Source of the DNA: Synechococcus sp. LTW-R
Lineage (GTDB): Bacteria; Cyanobacteriota; Cyanobacteriia; PCC-6307; Cyanobiaceae
Assembly (NCBI RefSeq): GCF_014217875.1
Contig: NZ_CP059060.1
Coordinates: 1,736,001-1,800,000, forward strand
DNA: 64,000 nucleotides
Direction: 5' to 3'
In this document: piece by piece, positions 1 to 9,553 of the stretch
Position numbering within the stretch: position 1 is the first letter of the stretch
Layout of the letters: every line of letters begins with the position of its first letter
The notes under the pieces: model-generated
The model's database searches: none
The model's input: the letters and a program-made list of their open reading frames with translations, nothing else
Told to the model about the DNA's origin: nothing
Program-made: the position numbers and the translations under genes

Positions 1-418
1 CCAAGGGCCGATCCGCCAAGTGCCGTCGCACCAGCCCATCCAGCAGCTGGGCCACCGCCTCGTCTCCTGAGGCCTGCTGCAGCTGCTCATCAGACAGCGT
101 TGCCAGCTGGCGCAGCAGTTCGGGGTGGCTGCCATGGAGCTGCTCCCGCCACAGGCGCCCATCGGGGTGGAAGACCACCAGCGCCGCCCCTTCGGCCTCA
201 ATGAGACGGGTGGCCACCAGGGGCACCAACTCCAGGAAACGCTCGAGGTTGGTGAAGCTGCGCAGCGCAAAAGCCAGCGAGGCCAAGAGCTCCTGGTTGC
301 GGCGCTGCTCCTTCCCAAGGCTGTCGAGCAGTTGACGCAGCGAAGCGACGGCGGATGCCGGCTTCAGGGAGCCCACTCCACCGGGATGCGAATGATGGGC
401 AGGCGGCAAGGTGCTCAC
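1..418 (-). CDS. RsbU-type PP2C serine phosphatase, N-terminal part (cut by window edge)
   Basis: The reverse strand reads from a GTG at 418 without a stop to base 1 (about 139 residues, MSTLPPAHHSHPGGVG...). It contains a helical segment followed by a GAF-like stretch (AFALRSFTNLERFLELV, then IEAEGAALVVFHPDG). The PP2C/SpoIIE catalytic half would lie outside the window. The identification rests mainly on position: in picocyanobacteria the gene directly downstream of ftsY is an RsbU-like phosphatase, followed by argH. It sits 30 bases after the ftsY stop on the same strand, so co-transcription is likely. The catalytic domain itself is not visible here. Confidence 0.6.
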   Translation of the reverse strand, partial: MSTLPPAHHSHPGGVGSLKPASAVASLRQLLDSLGKEQRRNQELLASLAFALRSFTNLERFLELVPLVATRLIEAEGAALVVFHPDGRLWREQLHGSHPELLRQLATLSDEQLQQASGDEAVAQLLDGLVRRHLADRPL

Positions 419-448
419 TTGCGCGCAAGATAGCCGCGATTGTTTGGC

Positions 449-1945
449 TTATTTGGCGAGGAGTGCTTCGACGAACTCGAAGCTGTTGAAGGGCCGCAAA
501 TCGCGAATCCCTTCGCCCGCACCGATGAAGCGAATCGGCAGCCCGGCTTCCGAGGAAACCGCCAAGGCAACGCCGCCGCGGGAGCTGCCGTCGAGCTTGG
601 TCAGGACCACCCCGGTCAGACCGGCGGCCTGGGCAAAAGCCATGGCCTGCTTCAGGCCGTTCTGGCCCTGGCTGGCGTCCAGCACCAACAGCGACTGCAC
701 CTGGGCATCCGGGGCAAGCTTGTCCACGATCCGTCGCACCTTGGAGAGCTCCTCCATCAGGTTGTGCTTCGTCTGCAGCCGACCAGCGGTGTCCACCAGC
801 ACCAGGTCCGTGCCCTTGGCCTGGGCCGCACCGATCGCGTCGTAGACCACCGCCGCAGGGTCCGCATTGGCGGAGGGGTTCGAGACCACGGTGACGCCAC
901 TGCGCTCGCCCCAAACCTGAACCTGTTGCACCGCCGCGGCCCGGAAGGTGTCGGCAGCAGCAATCAGGCAGCTGTAGCCACTGCGGATCGCCAGGTTGGC
1001 TAGCTTGCCCAGGGTCGTGGTTTTACCCACGCCGTTCACACCGACCATCAGCCAGACGTTGAGGCGACCGCGCTCTGGAGCGAGCAATGCCGTGCCACTG
1101 GCCTGGATGGGCTGATCGAGCAGACCCTTGAGCTGATCTTTGAGGAAGCGGATGCCCTCCTCGGGCTCGACGACTTCCTCGTTAAGGCGCTTACGCAGGG
1201 CCTCAAGGACTTGGTCGGTGGCTTGCACCCCGACATCCGCACGCAGCAACAGCGATTCGAGGTCGTCGAGAACCTCAGGGGTCAGCGGGTCATCGCCCAG
1301 GGTGTCGAGCAGCTGGGTGACGAAGCCCTGGCGGGTCTTCTCCATGCCCCGGCGCAGGCGCCCGAGCCAGTCGATTTCCTCGAGGGAAATATCGGAGAGC
1401 TGGCGGCCCTGGGCGGCCAACACCTCGGCCGACCAGGTGAAGTCCTCATCGAAGTCACCGAGACTCGGAGCCGCCTCATCGGTCGCCGCAGGAGTCGGTT
1501 CAACCGGCGCGACCGGAGTCTCGATGGCCCGCTCCAGCTGCTCTTGTTGGCGCTGGGCCCGCTGGGCTGCGGCCTGCTCCAGCAAGGACAAGCCAGCCGC
1601 CGGTTCGGAGGCCTGAACAGCTTGTACGGGATCCGGAGCCGGAGCAGATAGAGGCTCGGGCTCGGGAGTGGCCTCCGCTGGGGGCGCTGGTTCCGGTTCT
1701 GGCTCAGCAGCCGCGGCCGCTTCCTGCTTTTGCGCCTCTTGCTGGGCCTTCAGGCGGGCGTAGGCCTGGCGTGCCCAATCGAGCGCGTCCTGATCGATGT
1801 CTGGGGACCCCTGAGCGGGCTCAGCAGCGGCAGGGGTGGGGACTGCCGGAGCCTCTTGTTGGGCAGGGGGCTCAGCAGGCTGTTCCGGCTGGGGATCCTG
1901 GGGGTTCTGAGGGGCCGCGCTGCGATTGAACCAGTCGTAAACCAT
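449..1945 (-). CDS. ftsY: Signal recognition particle receptor FtsY
   Basis: FtsY is the membrane-associated SRP receptor GTPase that docks ribosome-SRP complexes at the Sec translocon. The protein has 498 residues. Residues 1 to about 185 are a low-complexity A domain rich in Pro, Glu, Gln and Ala. The NG GTPase domain follows, with G1 GVNGVGKTT at 302-310, DTAGR near 387 and TKLDG near 448. The A domain is long, as is common in bacterial FtsY. It lies 8 bases after nusB on the same strand and before the phosphatase gene, an arrangement known from picocyanobacteria. Confidence 0.97.
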   Translation of the reverse strand: MVYDWFNRSAAPQNPQDPQPEQPAEPPAQQEAPAVPTPAAAEPAQGSPDIDQDALDWARQAYARLKAQQEAQKQEAAAAAEPEPEPAPPAEATPEPEPLSAPAPDPVQAVQASEPAAGLSLLEQAAAQRAQRQQEQLERAIETPVAPVEPTPAATDEAAPSLGDFDEDFTWSAEVLAAQGRQLSDISLEEIDWLGRLRRGMEKTRQGFVTQLLDTLGDDPLTPEVLDDLESLLLRADVGVQATDQVLEALRKRLNEEVVEPEEGIRFLKDQLKGLLDQPIQASGTALLAPERGRLNVWLMVGVNGVGKTTTLGKLANLAIRSGYSCLIAAADTFRAAAVQQVQVWGERSGVTVVSNPSANADPAAVVYDAIGAAQAKGTDLVLVDTAGRLQTKHNLMEELSKVRRIVDKLAPDAQVQSLLVLDASQGQNGLKQAMAFAQAAGLTGVVLTKLDGSSRGGVALAVSSEAGLPIRFIGAGEGIRDLRPFNSFEFVEALLAK

Positions 1946-1953
1946 GCCGTCTC

Positions 1954-2580
1954 TCAGCTCTTGGCGGGGGCGTTCGTGAAACGACGCAGCACGCCGTTGA
2001 TCATGCGGCGGCCCTGCTCATCGCTGTAGCGGTTGGCCAGCTCGACGGCCTCGTTGCAAGCCACCGGCGCGGGAGTGTTGAACTGCTCGATGTCCACGGC
2101 GGCGAGACGGAGGATGTCGCGATCGATCCGGGGGAGCCGCGTCAGGCGCCAACCCTCCATCACCGCATCCAAACGCTGATCCAAATCGGCACGACCAGTC
2201 AGCACGGCACGGGCTCGGTCGATGGCGCCGCGTCTGATCTCCTCTTGATCCGAAAGCATCAACAGCCGGGGCAGCTCCAGGCTCGCGGAGAGGCGATTCA
2301 GACCGTTCTCGGCGTGCTCGAGGCCGTCCTGCAGGTGCTGACGAATCCGGGGCAACTGCCCCACCGCGCCTTGATCCTGCAGCTCGCTGTCCAACAGCTG
2401 CTGTTGGGCGGCCTGCAGTTCAGTCGCAGCCTGATCCAGGGCCTCCCGGACGTGCTGGCTCAGGGAAGCCAGGGCCTGCTGCAGCAGGGTGTCGAGGGAG
2501 GTGTCGGCGCTGGGCTGACGGTCACTGACCTGACCCAGCATCAGCAGGGCCAGTTCGCGGGCTACGGAGCGGCTCTGCAT
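1954..2580 (-). CDS. nusB: Transcription antitermination factor NusB
   Basis: NusB binds boxA RNA with NusE (S10) and supports rRNA antitermination. The 208-residue protein starts MQSRSVARELALLML, the usual NusB opening helix. It ends with the conserved pattern DRDILRLAAVDIEQF...VACNEAVELANRYSDEQGRRMINGVL. It is longer than the roughly 140 residues of E. coli NusB because of an inserted helical Gln/Leu-rich middle, a feature of cyanobacterial versions. Its start codon overlaps the end of the DUF502 gene by one base, and ftsY follows, so the three genes probably form one operon. Confidence 0.95.
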   Translation of the reverse strand: MQSRSVARELALLMLGQVSDRQPSADTSLDTLLQQALASLSQHVREALDQAATELQAAQQQLLDSELQDQGAVGQLPRIRQHLQDGLEHAENGLNRLSASLELPRLLMLSDQEEIRRGAIDRARAVLTGRADLDQRLDAVMEGWRLTRLPRIDRDILRLAAVDIEQFNTPAPVACNEAVELANRYSDEQGRRMINGVLRRFTNAPAKS

Positions 2581-3329
2581 CAGGCCTTGTTGGAGGGAAG
2601 GGGGGAGTAGGCGGGGGCTCGCAACTGGGCGAGCAGGCTCGAGAAACTGCGGCTGGCCGGGGTCTCTCGCTCATCGGGATTGACGATGCCGGCCGAGATG
2701 ATCGTGCGGAAGGCATCTTCCACGGAGAGATCCAGGTCCTGAACCGAAGACTCCGGCACCACCGCATACCAACCGGTCGTGGGGTTCGGGGCCGTCGGGA
2801 TGAAGACGCTCAGCATCGGCTTTTCAAAGCCAGCCGACAACGTCGCCCCGAGAACACCGGTGACAAAGCCCAAGGCGTAGAGCCCCTCACGGGGATATTC
2901 CACCAGGACCACGCGGCGGAACCGACTGGAGTTATCCCGCAGGAAGGTCTCCAGCAATTGCTTGAGGGTCTTGTAGACGGAGCCCGCCACGGGAATCCGC
3001 TGCAGGGTGCCCTCTCCAAACTCCAGCAACCAACGGCCGACGATGTTGCGGGCCATCAGGCCGATCAACAGGATCCCCAGCAGGGGAACCAGCAGACCCA
3101 GACCCAAGTTGATCAACTCCTGAAGCACCGGGTTCAGGGTGTTGAACGGGTTCAGCTGCTTCGGAATCGACGTCAGGAACGCCAGAACGAAACGGCTCAC
3201 CGTCGTTGCGAGCCAGATGGTGGTGGCGAGGGGAATCACCACCAACAGGCCTGCAATCAGGTCGTTCTTGAGGTCCTGCTGGAGGCGATCGCCCAGCGGT
3301 TGCTCAGGTCTGGGGCTGGATTGCACCAC
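2580..3329 (-). CDS. DUF502 family membrane protein
   Basis: This 249-residue protein belongs to the DUF502 family. A basic/polar N-terminus is followed by two strongly hydrophobic segments (DLIAGLLVVIPLATTIWLATTV at about 23-44 and a Leu/Gly-rich stretch near 75-95). A soluble part follows with the family pattern FGEGTLQRIPVAGSVYKTLKQL. The function of the family is unknown. It is translationally coupled to nusB (one-base overlap) and keeps this place in other picocyanobacteria. The C-terminal 40 residues are polar and probably disordered. Confidence 0.85.
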   Translation of the reverse strand: MVQSSPRPEQPLGDRLQQDLKNDLIAGLLVVIPLATTIWLATTVSRFVLAFLTSIPKQLNPFNTLNPVLQELINLGLGLLVPLLGILLIGLMARNIVGRWLLEFGEGTLQRIPVAGSVYKTLKQLLETFLRDNSSRFRRVVLVEYPREGLYALGFVTGVLGATLSAGFEKPMLSVFIPTAPNPTTGWYAVVPESSVQDLDLSVEDAFRTIISAGIVNPDERETPASRSFSSLLAQLRAPAYSPLPSNKA

Positions 3330-3397
3330 TGAATTGCGTCGCTCGACTGGCCGGAATTCCGGTCACAAAGTGCCAACCTGCAACTTAGCCAGTCGCC

Positions 3398-4048
3398 CTA
3401 CAGAACAGCCGCCAGGGCAAGCAGCGCAAAGGCGATCACCAAGACGACAGCGGTGCCCGTCCCACCAATCCGGCGTTGGTTCAACGCCAGATCGCGGCGG
3501 GTCTCAGCCTGTTTGATCTGGTTTTCGGCCTGCTGCAGCTGGCTTTCCATGAAGGCACGGGCCGCCTTCTTCTTCTCCTCGTCGCTGGCCGCCTCGGGGA
3601 TTTGACCGTTCTGCACCCCCTGCTCGATCACCTGCTCCAGCACCTTGGGGTTGTCGAGCTGGGCCTTGGCGAGCTCCAGCTGACCGCGCTGGGCTTGCAG
3701 GGACTGGTTGGTCTGATCGCTCAGGCTCTGGTCGCCGCTGATGGTGGCGGGAACCGTGAACAGCAGGGCCAAGGCCAGAACACCGCTGATCACGCAAACC
3801 GTCCAACGCAGGGGCGTCGGACCGGACTGGGGATCCTCGAGACGCGCACCGAGCAGCATCAACAGCATCCCCACCAGGGCCATCGGCGACTGGGTGATCA
3901 GGGTGGAGCTGAGCAGCTGACGGAAGCTCTGCTCGCCCCAACCATTGACCGAGAGCACCGCCAGGAGCTGCAGCGCTAGCAGCACCACCAGGGTGATCCC
4001 CAGCCAGCGCAACAGACTGGGGAAACGTCCTGCAACAGCTGAACTCAC
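3398..4048 (-). CDS. HpsJ-like membrane protein
   Basis: The protein has 216 residues if read from the GTG at 4048 (VSSAVAGRFPSLLRW). A longer reading from 4099 is open but would overlap queG more. Hydrophobic segments are seen near 15-35, 50-65 and 85-105, then a charged coiled-coil stretch (QAQRGQLELAKAQLDNPKVLEQ...AENQIKQAETRRDLALNQRR), and a final C-terminal membrane segment. This layout fits the cyanobacterial HpsJ family, named from hormogonium polysaccharide secretion in filamentous species. Its role in a unicellular organism is not known. It is divergent from queG, with starts 18 bases apart. Confidence 0.6.
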   Translation of the reverse strand: MSSAVAGRFPSLLRWLGITLVVLLALQLLAVLSVNGWGEQSFRQLLSSTLITQSPMALVGMLLMLLGARLEDPQSGPTPLRWTVCVISGVLALALLFTVPATISGDQSLSDQTNQSLQAQRGQLELAKAQLDNPKVLEQVIEQGVQNGQIPEAASDEEKKKAARAFMESQLQQAENQIKQAETRRDLALNQRRIGGTGTAVVLVIAFALLALAAVL

Positions 4049-4065
4049 CGGGAGGGCCTTGGAAG

Positions 4066-5034
4066 TTGGGCAAGCGTAGGGGCGATCAACCCAAGCCACA
4101 GCCCCTTCCGGCTGAGGATCTGGCCGTGGCGCTCAAGGCCCAAGCCCTGGAGTTGGGCTTCAACCTCGTGGGGATTGCCTCAGCGGGCGGCAGTGAGCGA
4201 CTACGCCTGCGCACCGCCGCCCTGCAGCGCTGGCTGAACGCAGGACATCACGGGGAGATGGCCTGGATGCAGGACCCCAGACGCCAAGCCATTGAGGCGC
4301 TGTTGCCAGGGGTCCGCAGTGTTGTCGCGGTCGGCCTCAACTATTACGTCGATGCCCAGCCGGCGCCTGGCAGCTTGAAAGTGGCCCGCTACGGCTGGGG
4401 CCGGGACTACCACCGGCTCATCGATGGGCGCTTGCGGGCCCTGGGACGTTGGCTCCAGGAGCAGCAGCCGCAGGCCCAATGGCGCGCCTGCGTCGACAGC
4501 TCGCCGCTGTTGGACAAAGCCTGGGCAGAGGAAGCCGGCCTGGGCTGGATCGGCAAACACAGCAACCTGATCAACCGCGACTGGGGGTCCTGGTTGCTGA
4601 TCGGGCACCTGCTCACCGACGTGGACCTCCCAGCGGACGCACCCGCCACACCCCATTGCGGAGCGTGCCGCGCCTGCCTCGACGCCTGCCCCACGGACGC
4701 CATCCGCGAACCGTTTGTCGTCGATGCCCGCCGTTGCCTGGCCTTTCACACGATCGAGAACCGCGCGGAGCAGCTACCGCCCGAGATCGCCAGCGGCTTA
4801 AACGGTTGGGTGGCCGGCTGCGACATCTGCCAGGACGTTTGCCCCTGGAACCAGGGGGAACGGGTCTCCAGCAGCGATCCCGATCTGCAACCCCGTCCCT
4901 GGTGGCTGGACCTCCAAGGACCTGAAGCCCTGGGCTGGAGCGATGCGGACTGGGACGACAAACTGCGGGCCTCAGCCCTGCGGCGGATCAAACCCGCGAT
5001 GTGGAGGCGAAACATTGCAGCGGCCCTAGGCTGA
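4066..5034 (+). CDS. queG: Epoxyqueuosine reductase QueG
   Basis: QueG performs the last step of queuosine synthesis, reducing epoxyqueuosine in tRNA with a cobalamin cofactor and two [4Fe-4S] clusters. The 322-residue protein shows both cluster motifs: CGACRACLDACP (Cys 198, 201, 204, 208) and CDICQDVCP (Cys 252, 255, 259). The active-site acid is visible in CVDSSPLLDK (Asp 144). The first in-frame start is TTG 4066; an in-frame GTG further in cannot be excluded. It is followed 21 bases later by the TPR gene and then gyrA, the same trio found beside purF in other picocyanobacteria. Confidence 0.95.
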   Translation: MGKRRGDQPKPQPLPAEDLAVALKAQALELGFNLVGIASAGGSERLRLRTAALQRWLNAGHHGEMAWMQDPRRQAIEALLPGVRSVVAVGLNYYVDAQPAPGSLKVARYGWGRDYHRLIDGRLRALGRWLQEQQPQAQWRACVDSSPLLDKAWAEEAGLGWIGKHSNLINRDWGSWLLIGHLLTDVDLPADAPATPHCGACRACLDACPTDAIREPFVVDARRCLAFHTIENRAEQLPPEIASGLNGWVAGCDICQDVCPWNQGERVSSSDPDLQPRPWWLDLQGPEALGWSDADWDDKLRASALRRIKPAMWRRNIAAALG

Positions 5035-5055
5035 GCCCTCGATCGCCCTCCATCG

Positions 5056-5943
5056 ATGGCTGCGCGCTGGTTGAAGGTTCTCGCCGCAGCGCCCTTGATG
5101 CTGGCCAGCCTCACTGGGGGCCCCGCTAAGGCTCTGGTGCCCTACGTGGTGCTGCCCAGCGAGCGCAACCTGGAGGCCGCAGGTCTGGGCATTGCCCAAG
5201 CCGCCAGCCGACTGTTGAAGCTCGGCCAGGCCGAGGAAGCCGCCAGCCTGGCGGCCCTGACTGTTCAACTCATCCCGACGGATTCCCGGGGCTGGCTGCT
5301 GCTGGCGGAAGCGCAGTTGCGGAGCGGCGAGGACGCCGAAGCCTCCGCCTCCCTCGAGCAAGCGCGGAACCTCGATCCCCGCAACGCCGGGATCCTGTTT
5401 GCCCAGGGCTCTCTGGCCCTGAAGGCCAACCAACCGGCGCGCGCGATTGAGCTGATCCGCGAGGGGCAGCGCATCGACGACAAGAACGCCGTCTCCTACT
5501 TCGATCTCGGCAATGGCTACATCCTGCTGGGGGAATCCAAAGCCGCGCTCTCAGCCTTTGAGCGGGCCTCGAAGCTGCGCAGCGATTTCTGGGAAGCGAT
5601 CAACAACCAATCCCTGGTGCTCTATGAGCAACGCAAGGACGCCGAAGCCATCCAACGCTGGCGATCCGTGCTGACGATTCGGCCCACGGCGGCCGAGCCG
5701 ATGTTGGCCTTGGCAGCAGCCCTCAATGCCCAGGACCCCGGCAATGGCGAAAGCCTCGACCTGGCCAAGCGGGCCCTGGCCGGCGATCCCAACTACGTCC
5801 TCAGCAGCTACCAGCAAGAGCAGCTCTGGGGCAGTCGCCTGCGCCAGGCCACAAGCGTTCTGCTGGCGAACGCCAACTTGAAGGGCGATGTGGAGCGAGC
5901 CCAGGCCAATGCCGATGCTGAGCCTGTGGAAGAACCTCGGTAG
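5056..5943 (+). CDS. Tetratricopeptide-repeat protein, probably exported
   Basis: The 295-residue protein begins with a signal-like segment (MAARWLKVLAAAPLMLASLTGG...AKA), suggesting export to the thylakoid lumen or periplasm. Several TPR units follow between about 45 and 270, recognisable by spaced patterns such as GWLLLAEAQLRSGEDAEASASLEQA and SYFDLGNGYILLGESKAALSAFERA. TPR domains mediate protein-protein contacts; no partner can be named from the sequence. It is conserved in position between queG and gyrA/parC in picocyanobacteria, and is probably in the same transcript, with 21- and 25-base gaps. Confidence 0.85.
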   Translation: MAARWLKVLAAAPLMLASLTGGPAKALVPYVVLPSERNLEAAGLGIAQAASRLLKLGQAEEAASLAALTVQLIPTDSRGWLLLAEAQLRSGEDAEASASLEQARNLDPRNAGILFAQGSLALKANQPARAIELIREGQRIDDKNAVSYFDLGNGYILLGESKAALSAFERASKLRSDFWEAINNQSLVLYEQRKDAEAIQRWRSVLTIRPTAAEPMLALAAALNAQDPGNGESLDLAKRALAGDPNYVLSSYQQEQLWGSRLRQATSVLLANANLKGDVERAQANADAEPVEEPR

Positions 5944-5968
5944 GCTGAGCCGCACTTTCTGACCTCGG

Positions 5969-8461
5969 ATGCCCAAGGCGCGCCCCGAACAGCCGCTGCC
6001 CGACCCATCCGACGAGCGTCGTATCCAGCCGATTGAGCTGCATCAGGAGATGCAGCGCTCCTACCTGGAATACGCCATGAGCGTGATCGTGGGACGGGCC
6101 TTGCCCGATGCCCGCGATGGCCTCAAACCGGTTCAACGGCGCATCCTATTTGCGATGCATGAGCTGGGGCTGACCCCAGATCGCCCCTACCGCAAATGCG
6201 CCCGCGTCGTCGGCGACGTGCTGGGCAAGTACCACCCCCACGGCGATCAGGCGGTCTACGACGCCCTGGTCCGCCTGGTGCAGACCTTCGCCAGCCGCAA
6301 TCCACTGCTGGACGGTCACGGCAACTTTGGCTCGGTGGATGACGATCCACCGGCGGCCATGCGATACACCGAAACGCGTCTGGCACCGATCGCCAATGAG
6401 GCGATGCTCGATGAAATCGGCAGCGACACGGTCGATTTCGCGAACAACTTCGATGGCTCCCAGCAGGAGCCGACCGTGCTCCCGGCCCAGCTGCCCTTCC
6501 TGCTATTGAACGGCTGCACCGGCATCGCCGTCGGGATGGCCACCAACATTCCTCCCCACAACCTGGGGGAAGTGGTGGATGCCCTGATCGCCCTAGTGCG
6601 CAAGACGGAGCTCAGCGACGAGAAGCTCCTGGAGCTCGTGCCAGGCCCGGACTTCCCCACCGGCGGTGAAGTGCTCACCGGCAGCGGCCTGCGGGACACC
6701 TATCTCTACGGCCGCGGCAGCATCCCGATGCGGGGCGTCGCCCACATCGAGGAGATTCAGCCGGGCAAGGGGCGCCACAAGCGCGGAGCCGTCGTGATCA
6801 CAGAGCTGCCATATCAGTTGAGCAAAGCCGGCTGGATCGAGAAGCTGGCTGAGCAGGTCAACGACGGCAAGATCAATGGCATCGCCGACATTCGCGACGA
6901 ATCCGACCGCGAAGGCATGCGGGTCGTCGTCGAGCTACGCCGGGACGCCAACCCGGAGAAGGTCTTAGCGGACCTGCAGCGGCGTACGGCGCTCCAGAGC
7001 AATTACGGCGCGATCCTGCTAGCCCTGGTCCACGGCAAGCCAATCCAACTGAGCCTGCGCCAGCTCCTCCAGGAGTTCCTGGACTACCGGGAGCTAACGA
7101 TCATTCGCCGGACGAAGCACGCCCTCAAGCGTGCGGAAGATCGCCTCGAAGTGGTCGAAGGCCTGATCACCGCCCTCAATGCCCTTCAACGGGTGATCGC
7201 AATGATCACCGCGGCCCCCGATGCCTCCAGCGCTAAGGCCAGCCTGCAGGTGCACCTCGACATCAATGAACGCCAAGCCGATGCCGTCTTGGCGATGCCC
7301 CTACGCCGGCTGACCGGGCTTGAGCAAGAAAGCCTGCGCAAGGAAGCGGACGACCTCCGCCAGGAGCGGGCCCGCCTGCGTCACCTGCTGGATGAACGGC
7401 CAGCGCTGCTGGACGCGATGGTCTCCGAGTTCAAAGCGCTGAAGAAGCGCTTTGCCACGCCCAGGCGTACACGGCTTGTGGAGGGCGGCGATGAGCTGGT
7501 GGCCCAGCGCACCGCGGCCCAACGGCCCAACACGGAGCTGTTGCGGCAACGGGCCTTCGAGGGTCTCCCGAACGACGGTCGCTTGGTGATCCAAGCCGAT
7601 GGACAAGTGAAGGTTGTGGGCCCCCAACTGCTGGGGCGGCTTCACCTGGATGAGCCAGCACCCCTGGGCGACAACCCCTCACCCGCCCGCCTGATCCTGC
7701 CGATCAGCAGCCGTCCTGCCCTGTTGGCCTTCACGGACGCAGGCCGTGTGGCCGTACTGCGCTGGGAGTTTGCCGGGCAAAACCCGGGAACCCTGGAAAA
7801 GTTCCTACCCGAGGGCATGAGTGGTGAGCGTGTCGTTCAGCTGTTGCCGCTGCCAAAAGAGGCTGAAGGAAGGAGCGTTGGCCTCCTCAGCAGTGACGGT
7901 CGCTTCAAGCGCCTTCCCCTCGCTGAGTTCCAGGATCTGTCGGGGCGGGCCACCTCCGTTCTGAAACTCAAGGAAGGGGTCAACCTCAAGCAGGTTGTTG
8001 TTTGCCAGGACGGTAAAGATTTGCTAGTTTTTACAAGCACAGGACGTTGTTTGCGCCTGCAAATGAACGACGGGAACGTGCCGTTGATGGGTCGCAATGC
8101 ACAGGGAGTATCAATTGTCCGGTTGCTACCCGGAGAAGAGGCAATTGGATCGCAGTCTGTAGACAGCAACGGCTACATATGGCTTGCGACTCGATACGGA
8201 ACGGTTAGCAAAGTCGAGATAAAAAATTTACGACCTATCCAAAGAGGTGGAATAGGAAGGACTGGAATAACATTTACCTCCAGAGATGATCGCGTGATAG
8301 GTGCGATCAGTCAAGACTCAAAGGTATTTTCGTTAGTTATAACGAACGGACAGACACTCCGACTCTGTCAACCAGATGCCACGACCAAAGAGGTCATCGA
8401 CAAAAAAGAATCAGCCAACGAAGTTACAGAGGTCATAGAACTCATCAGCGAGGAAAGCTAG
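5969..8461 (+). CDS. gyrA: DNA gyrase / topoisomerase IV subunit A
   Basis: This is the breakage-reunion subunit of a type IIA topoisomerase (830 residues). The winged-helix/tower part carries the catalytic tyrosine in RYTE (Tyr 133) and the opening [14 protein letters not shown]. The C-terminal half is a beta-pinwheel. A GyrA-box-like IQRGGIG lies near residue 757, one arginine short of the classical QRRGGKG, so gyrase and topo IV type cannot be separated with certainty. The last ~150 codons (from about 7990) are clearly AT-richer than the rest: by hand count, row 7681-7740 is 42/60 G+C and row 8221-8280 is 22/60. The shift continues into the adjoining island. Confidence 0.93.
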   Translation: MPKARPEQPLPDPSDERRIQPIELHQEMQRSYLEYAMSVIVGRALPDARDGLKPVQRRILFAMHELGLTPDRPYRKCARVVGDVLGKYHPHGDQAVYDALVRLVQTFASRNPLLDGHGNFGSVDDDPPAAMRYTETRLAPIANEAMLDEIGSDTVDFANNFDGSQQEPTVLPAQLPFLLLNGCTGIAVGMATNIPPHNLGEVVDALIALVRKTELSDEKLLELVPGPDFPTGGEVLTGSGLRDTYLYGRGSIPMRGVAHIEEIQPGKGRHKRGAVVITELPYQLSKAGWIEKLAEQVNDGKINGIADIRDESDREGMRVVVELRRDANPEKVLADLQRRTALQSNYGAILLALVHGKPIQLSLRQLLQEFLDYRELTIIRRTKHALKRAEDRLEVVEGLITALNALQRVIAMITAAPDASSAKASLQVHLDINERQADAVLAMPLRRLTGLEQESLRKEADDLRQERARLRHLLDERPALLDAMVSEFKALKKRFATPRRTRLVEGGDELVAQRTAAQRPNTELLRQRAFEGLPNDGRLVIQADGQVKVVGPQLLGRLHLDEPAPLGDNPSPARLILPISSRPALLAFTDAGRVAVLRWEFAGQNPGTLEKFLPEGMSGERVVQLLPLPKEAEGRSVGLLSSDGRFKRLPLAEFQDLSGRATSVLKLKEGVNLKQVVVCQDGKDLLVFTSTGRCLRLQMNDGNVPLMGRNAQGVSIVRLLPGEEAIGSQSVDSNGYIWLATRYGTVSKVEIKNLRPIQRGGIGRTGITFTSRDDRVIGAISQDSKVFSLVITNGQTLRLCQPDATTKEVIDKKESANEVTEVIELISEES

Positions 8462-8503
8462 ATGATTAAATCCTGCAACGGGAAGCTACAGAAGCCAACC
8501 AAC

Positions 8504-9553
8504 CTAAACCTCCTGTGCAGTCTCATAATCGGAATGCCTGCCCACATCAAGCCACAGCTCATGTAGCGGAAAGACATGCAGGTTCATCTGCTGGTCGAGG
8601 CCACGCAGGAACAGTTCTGTCATGTCGCAAGAACATCCCGGCTGGAGTAATGAAAGAAGACGGGGTGTTGCAACATAGATACCAGCATTAACCTGAGCCC
8701 TAACGATAGGCTTCTCTTCAAGGCCGGTGAATTGGGTTCCTATACTGCGCACCACACCAAACGGATTTTGCCACTCTTGCGGTCTCACAGCCATTAGGGC
8801 ATCAGCAGAGTCACGAATACACTGGTCAATCATGTCAGCAAAGCAGACGTCAGTCAGTACGTCGCAATTGACAACAAGAAGATGCTGGGTCAGTAGTGAA
8901 GGATCAAGGAGGGACAGAGAGCCGGCAGTGCCAAGGGGTGCTGATTCATGCAAATAGGAGATATGAGCACCAAAACGAGAACCGTCACCAAAATGGTCAA
9001 GGATTACTGCTGATAGATAGTTGACAGAGATCACGATATTCTGGAAGCCTTCACCGGACAACTTCTCAATAAGGTGTTCAAGCATGGGCTTGCCCTTTAC
9101 GGGAAGCATGGGCTTAGGTATTTCGGCCGTAAGGGGCATAAGTCTTTGACCACGACCGCCAGCCATGATTACAACGGTTTCAACTCGTTCTGGCGTACTA
9201 AGAAGGTGCTCAGCGACGTGTAGACCTATCAACTGACCTGCATGGTTTACGACAGGTAAGTGGAAGAAGTGATTGATACGCATAAGATTATGAGCTTCAG
9301 ACTCTCCCATACAGGGAGAAACAACTATCGGAACAGGATTCATAACAGAATCAACCTCCTGTTCAAGAGAAAGACCATTCAACAGTGCTTTTCTAATGTC
9401 GCTATCTGCAATCATTCCAAGAAGCTTGCAAGAATCATCGACAACAAGGGCAAGCTGATAGCCGGCATCACTCATAACCCTCAAAGCGTCAGTGAGGGTG
9501 CTTCCAGATTTAACGGTTGTGTTGAGCCAGTCTTTTACAAGAGTGTTCTTCAT
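8504..9553 (-). CDS. ptmE: CBS-domain sugar-phosphate nucleotidyltransferase (PtmE-like)
   Basis: The 349-residue protein has two CBS motifs at the N-terminus (about 1-118) and then a nucleotidyltransferase domain. The signature MAGGRGQRLMPLT is at 130-142, followed by PKPMLPVKGKPMLEHL. This architecture matches Campylobacter PtmE, which makes GDP-glucosamine for legionaminic acid. The assignment to GDP rather than UDP or CDP chemistry comes from the pathway context. It is the last gene of the minus-strand operon and overlaps the HisF-HisH fusion by 4 bases. It ends 42 bases from the convergent gyrA stop, with no clear hairpin between them. Confidence 0.85.
   Translation of the reverse strand: MKNTLVKDWLNTTVKSGSTLTDALRVMSDAGYQLALVVDDSCKLLGMIADSDIRKALLNGLSLEQEVDSVMNPVPIVVSPCMGESEAHNLMRINHFFHLPVVNHAGQLIGLHVAEHLLSTPERVETVVIMAGGRGQRLMPLTAEIPKPMLPVKGKPMLEHLIEKLSGEGFQNIVISVNYLSAVILDHFGDGSRFGAHISYLHESAPLGTAGSLSLLDPSLLTQHLLVVNCDVLTDVCFADMIDQCIRDSADALMAVRPQEWQNPFGVVRSIGTQFTGLEEKPIVRAQVNAGIYVATPRLLSLLQPGCSCDMTELFLRGLDQQMNLHVFPLHELWLDVGRHSDYETAQEV

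Noticed and set aside
3398-4099. Longer start of the HpsJ-like gene at 4099
   Set aside because: It would overlap the start of queG and adds residues without family likeness; GTG 4048 is a better start.
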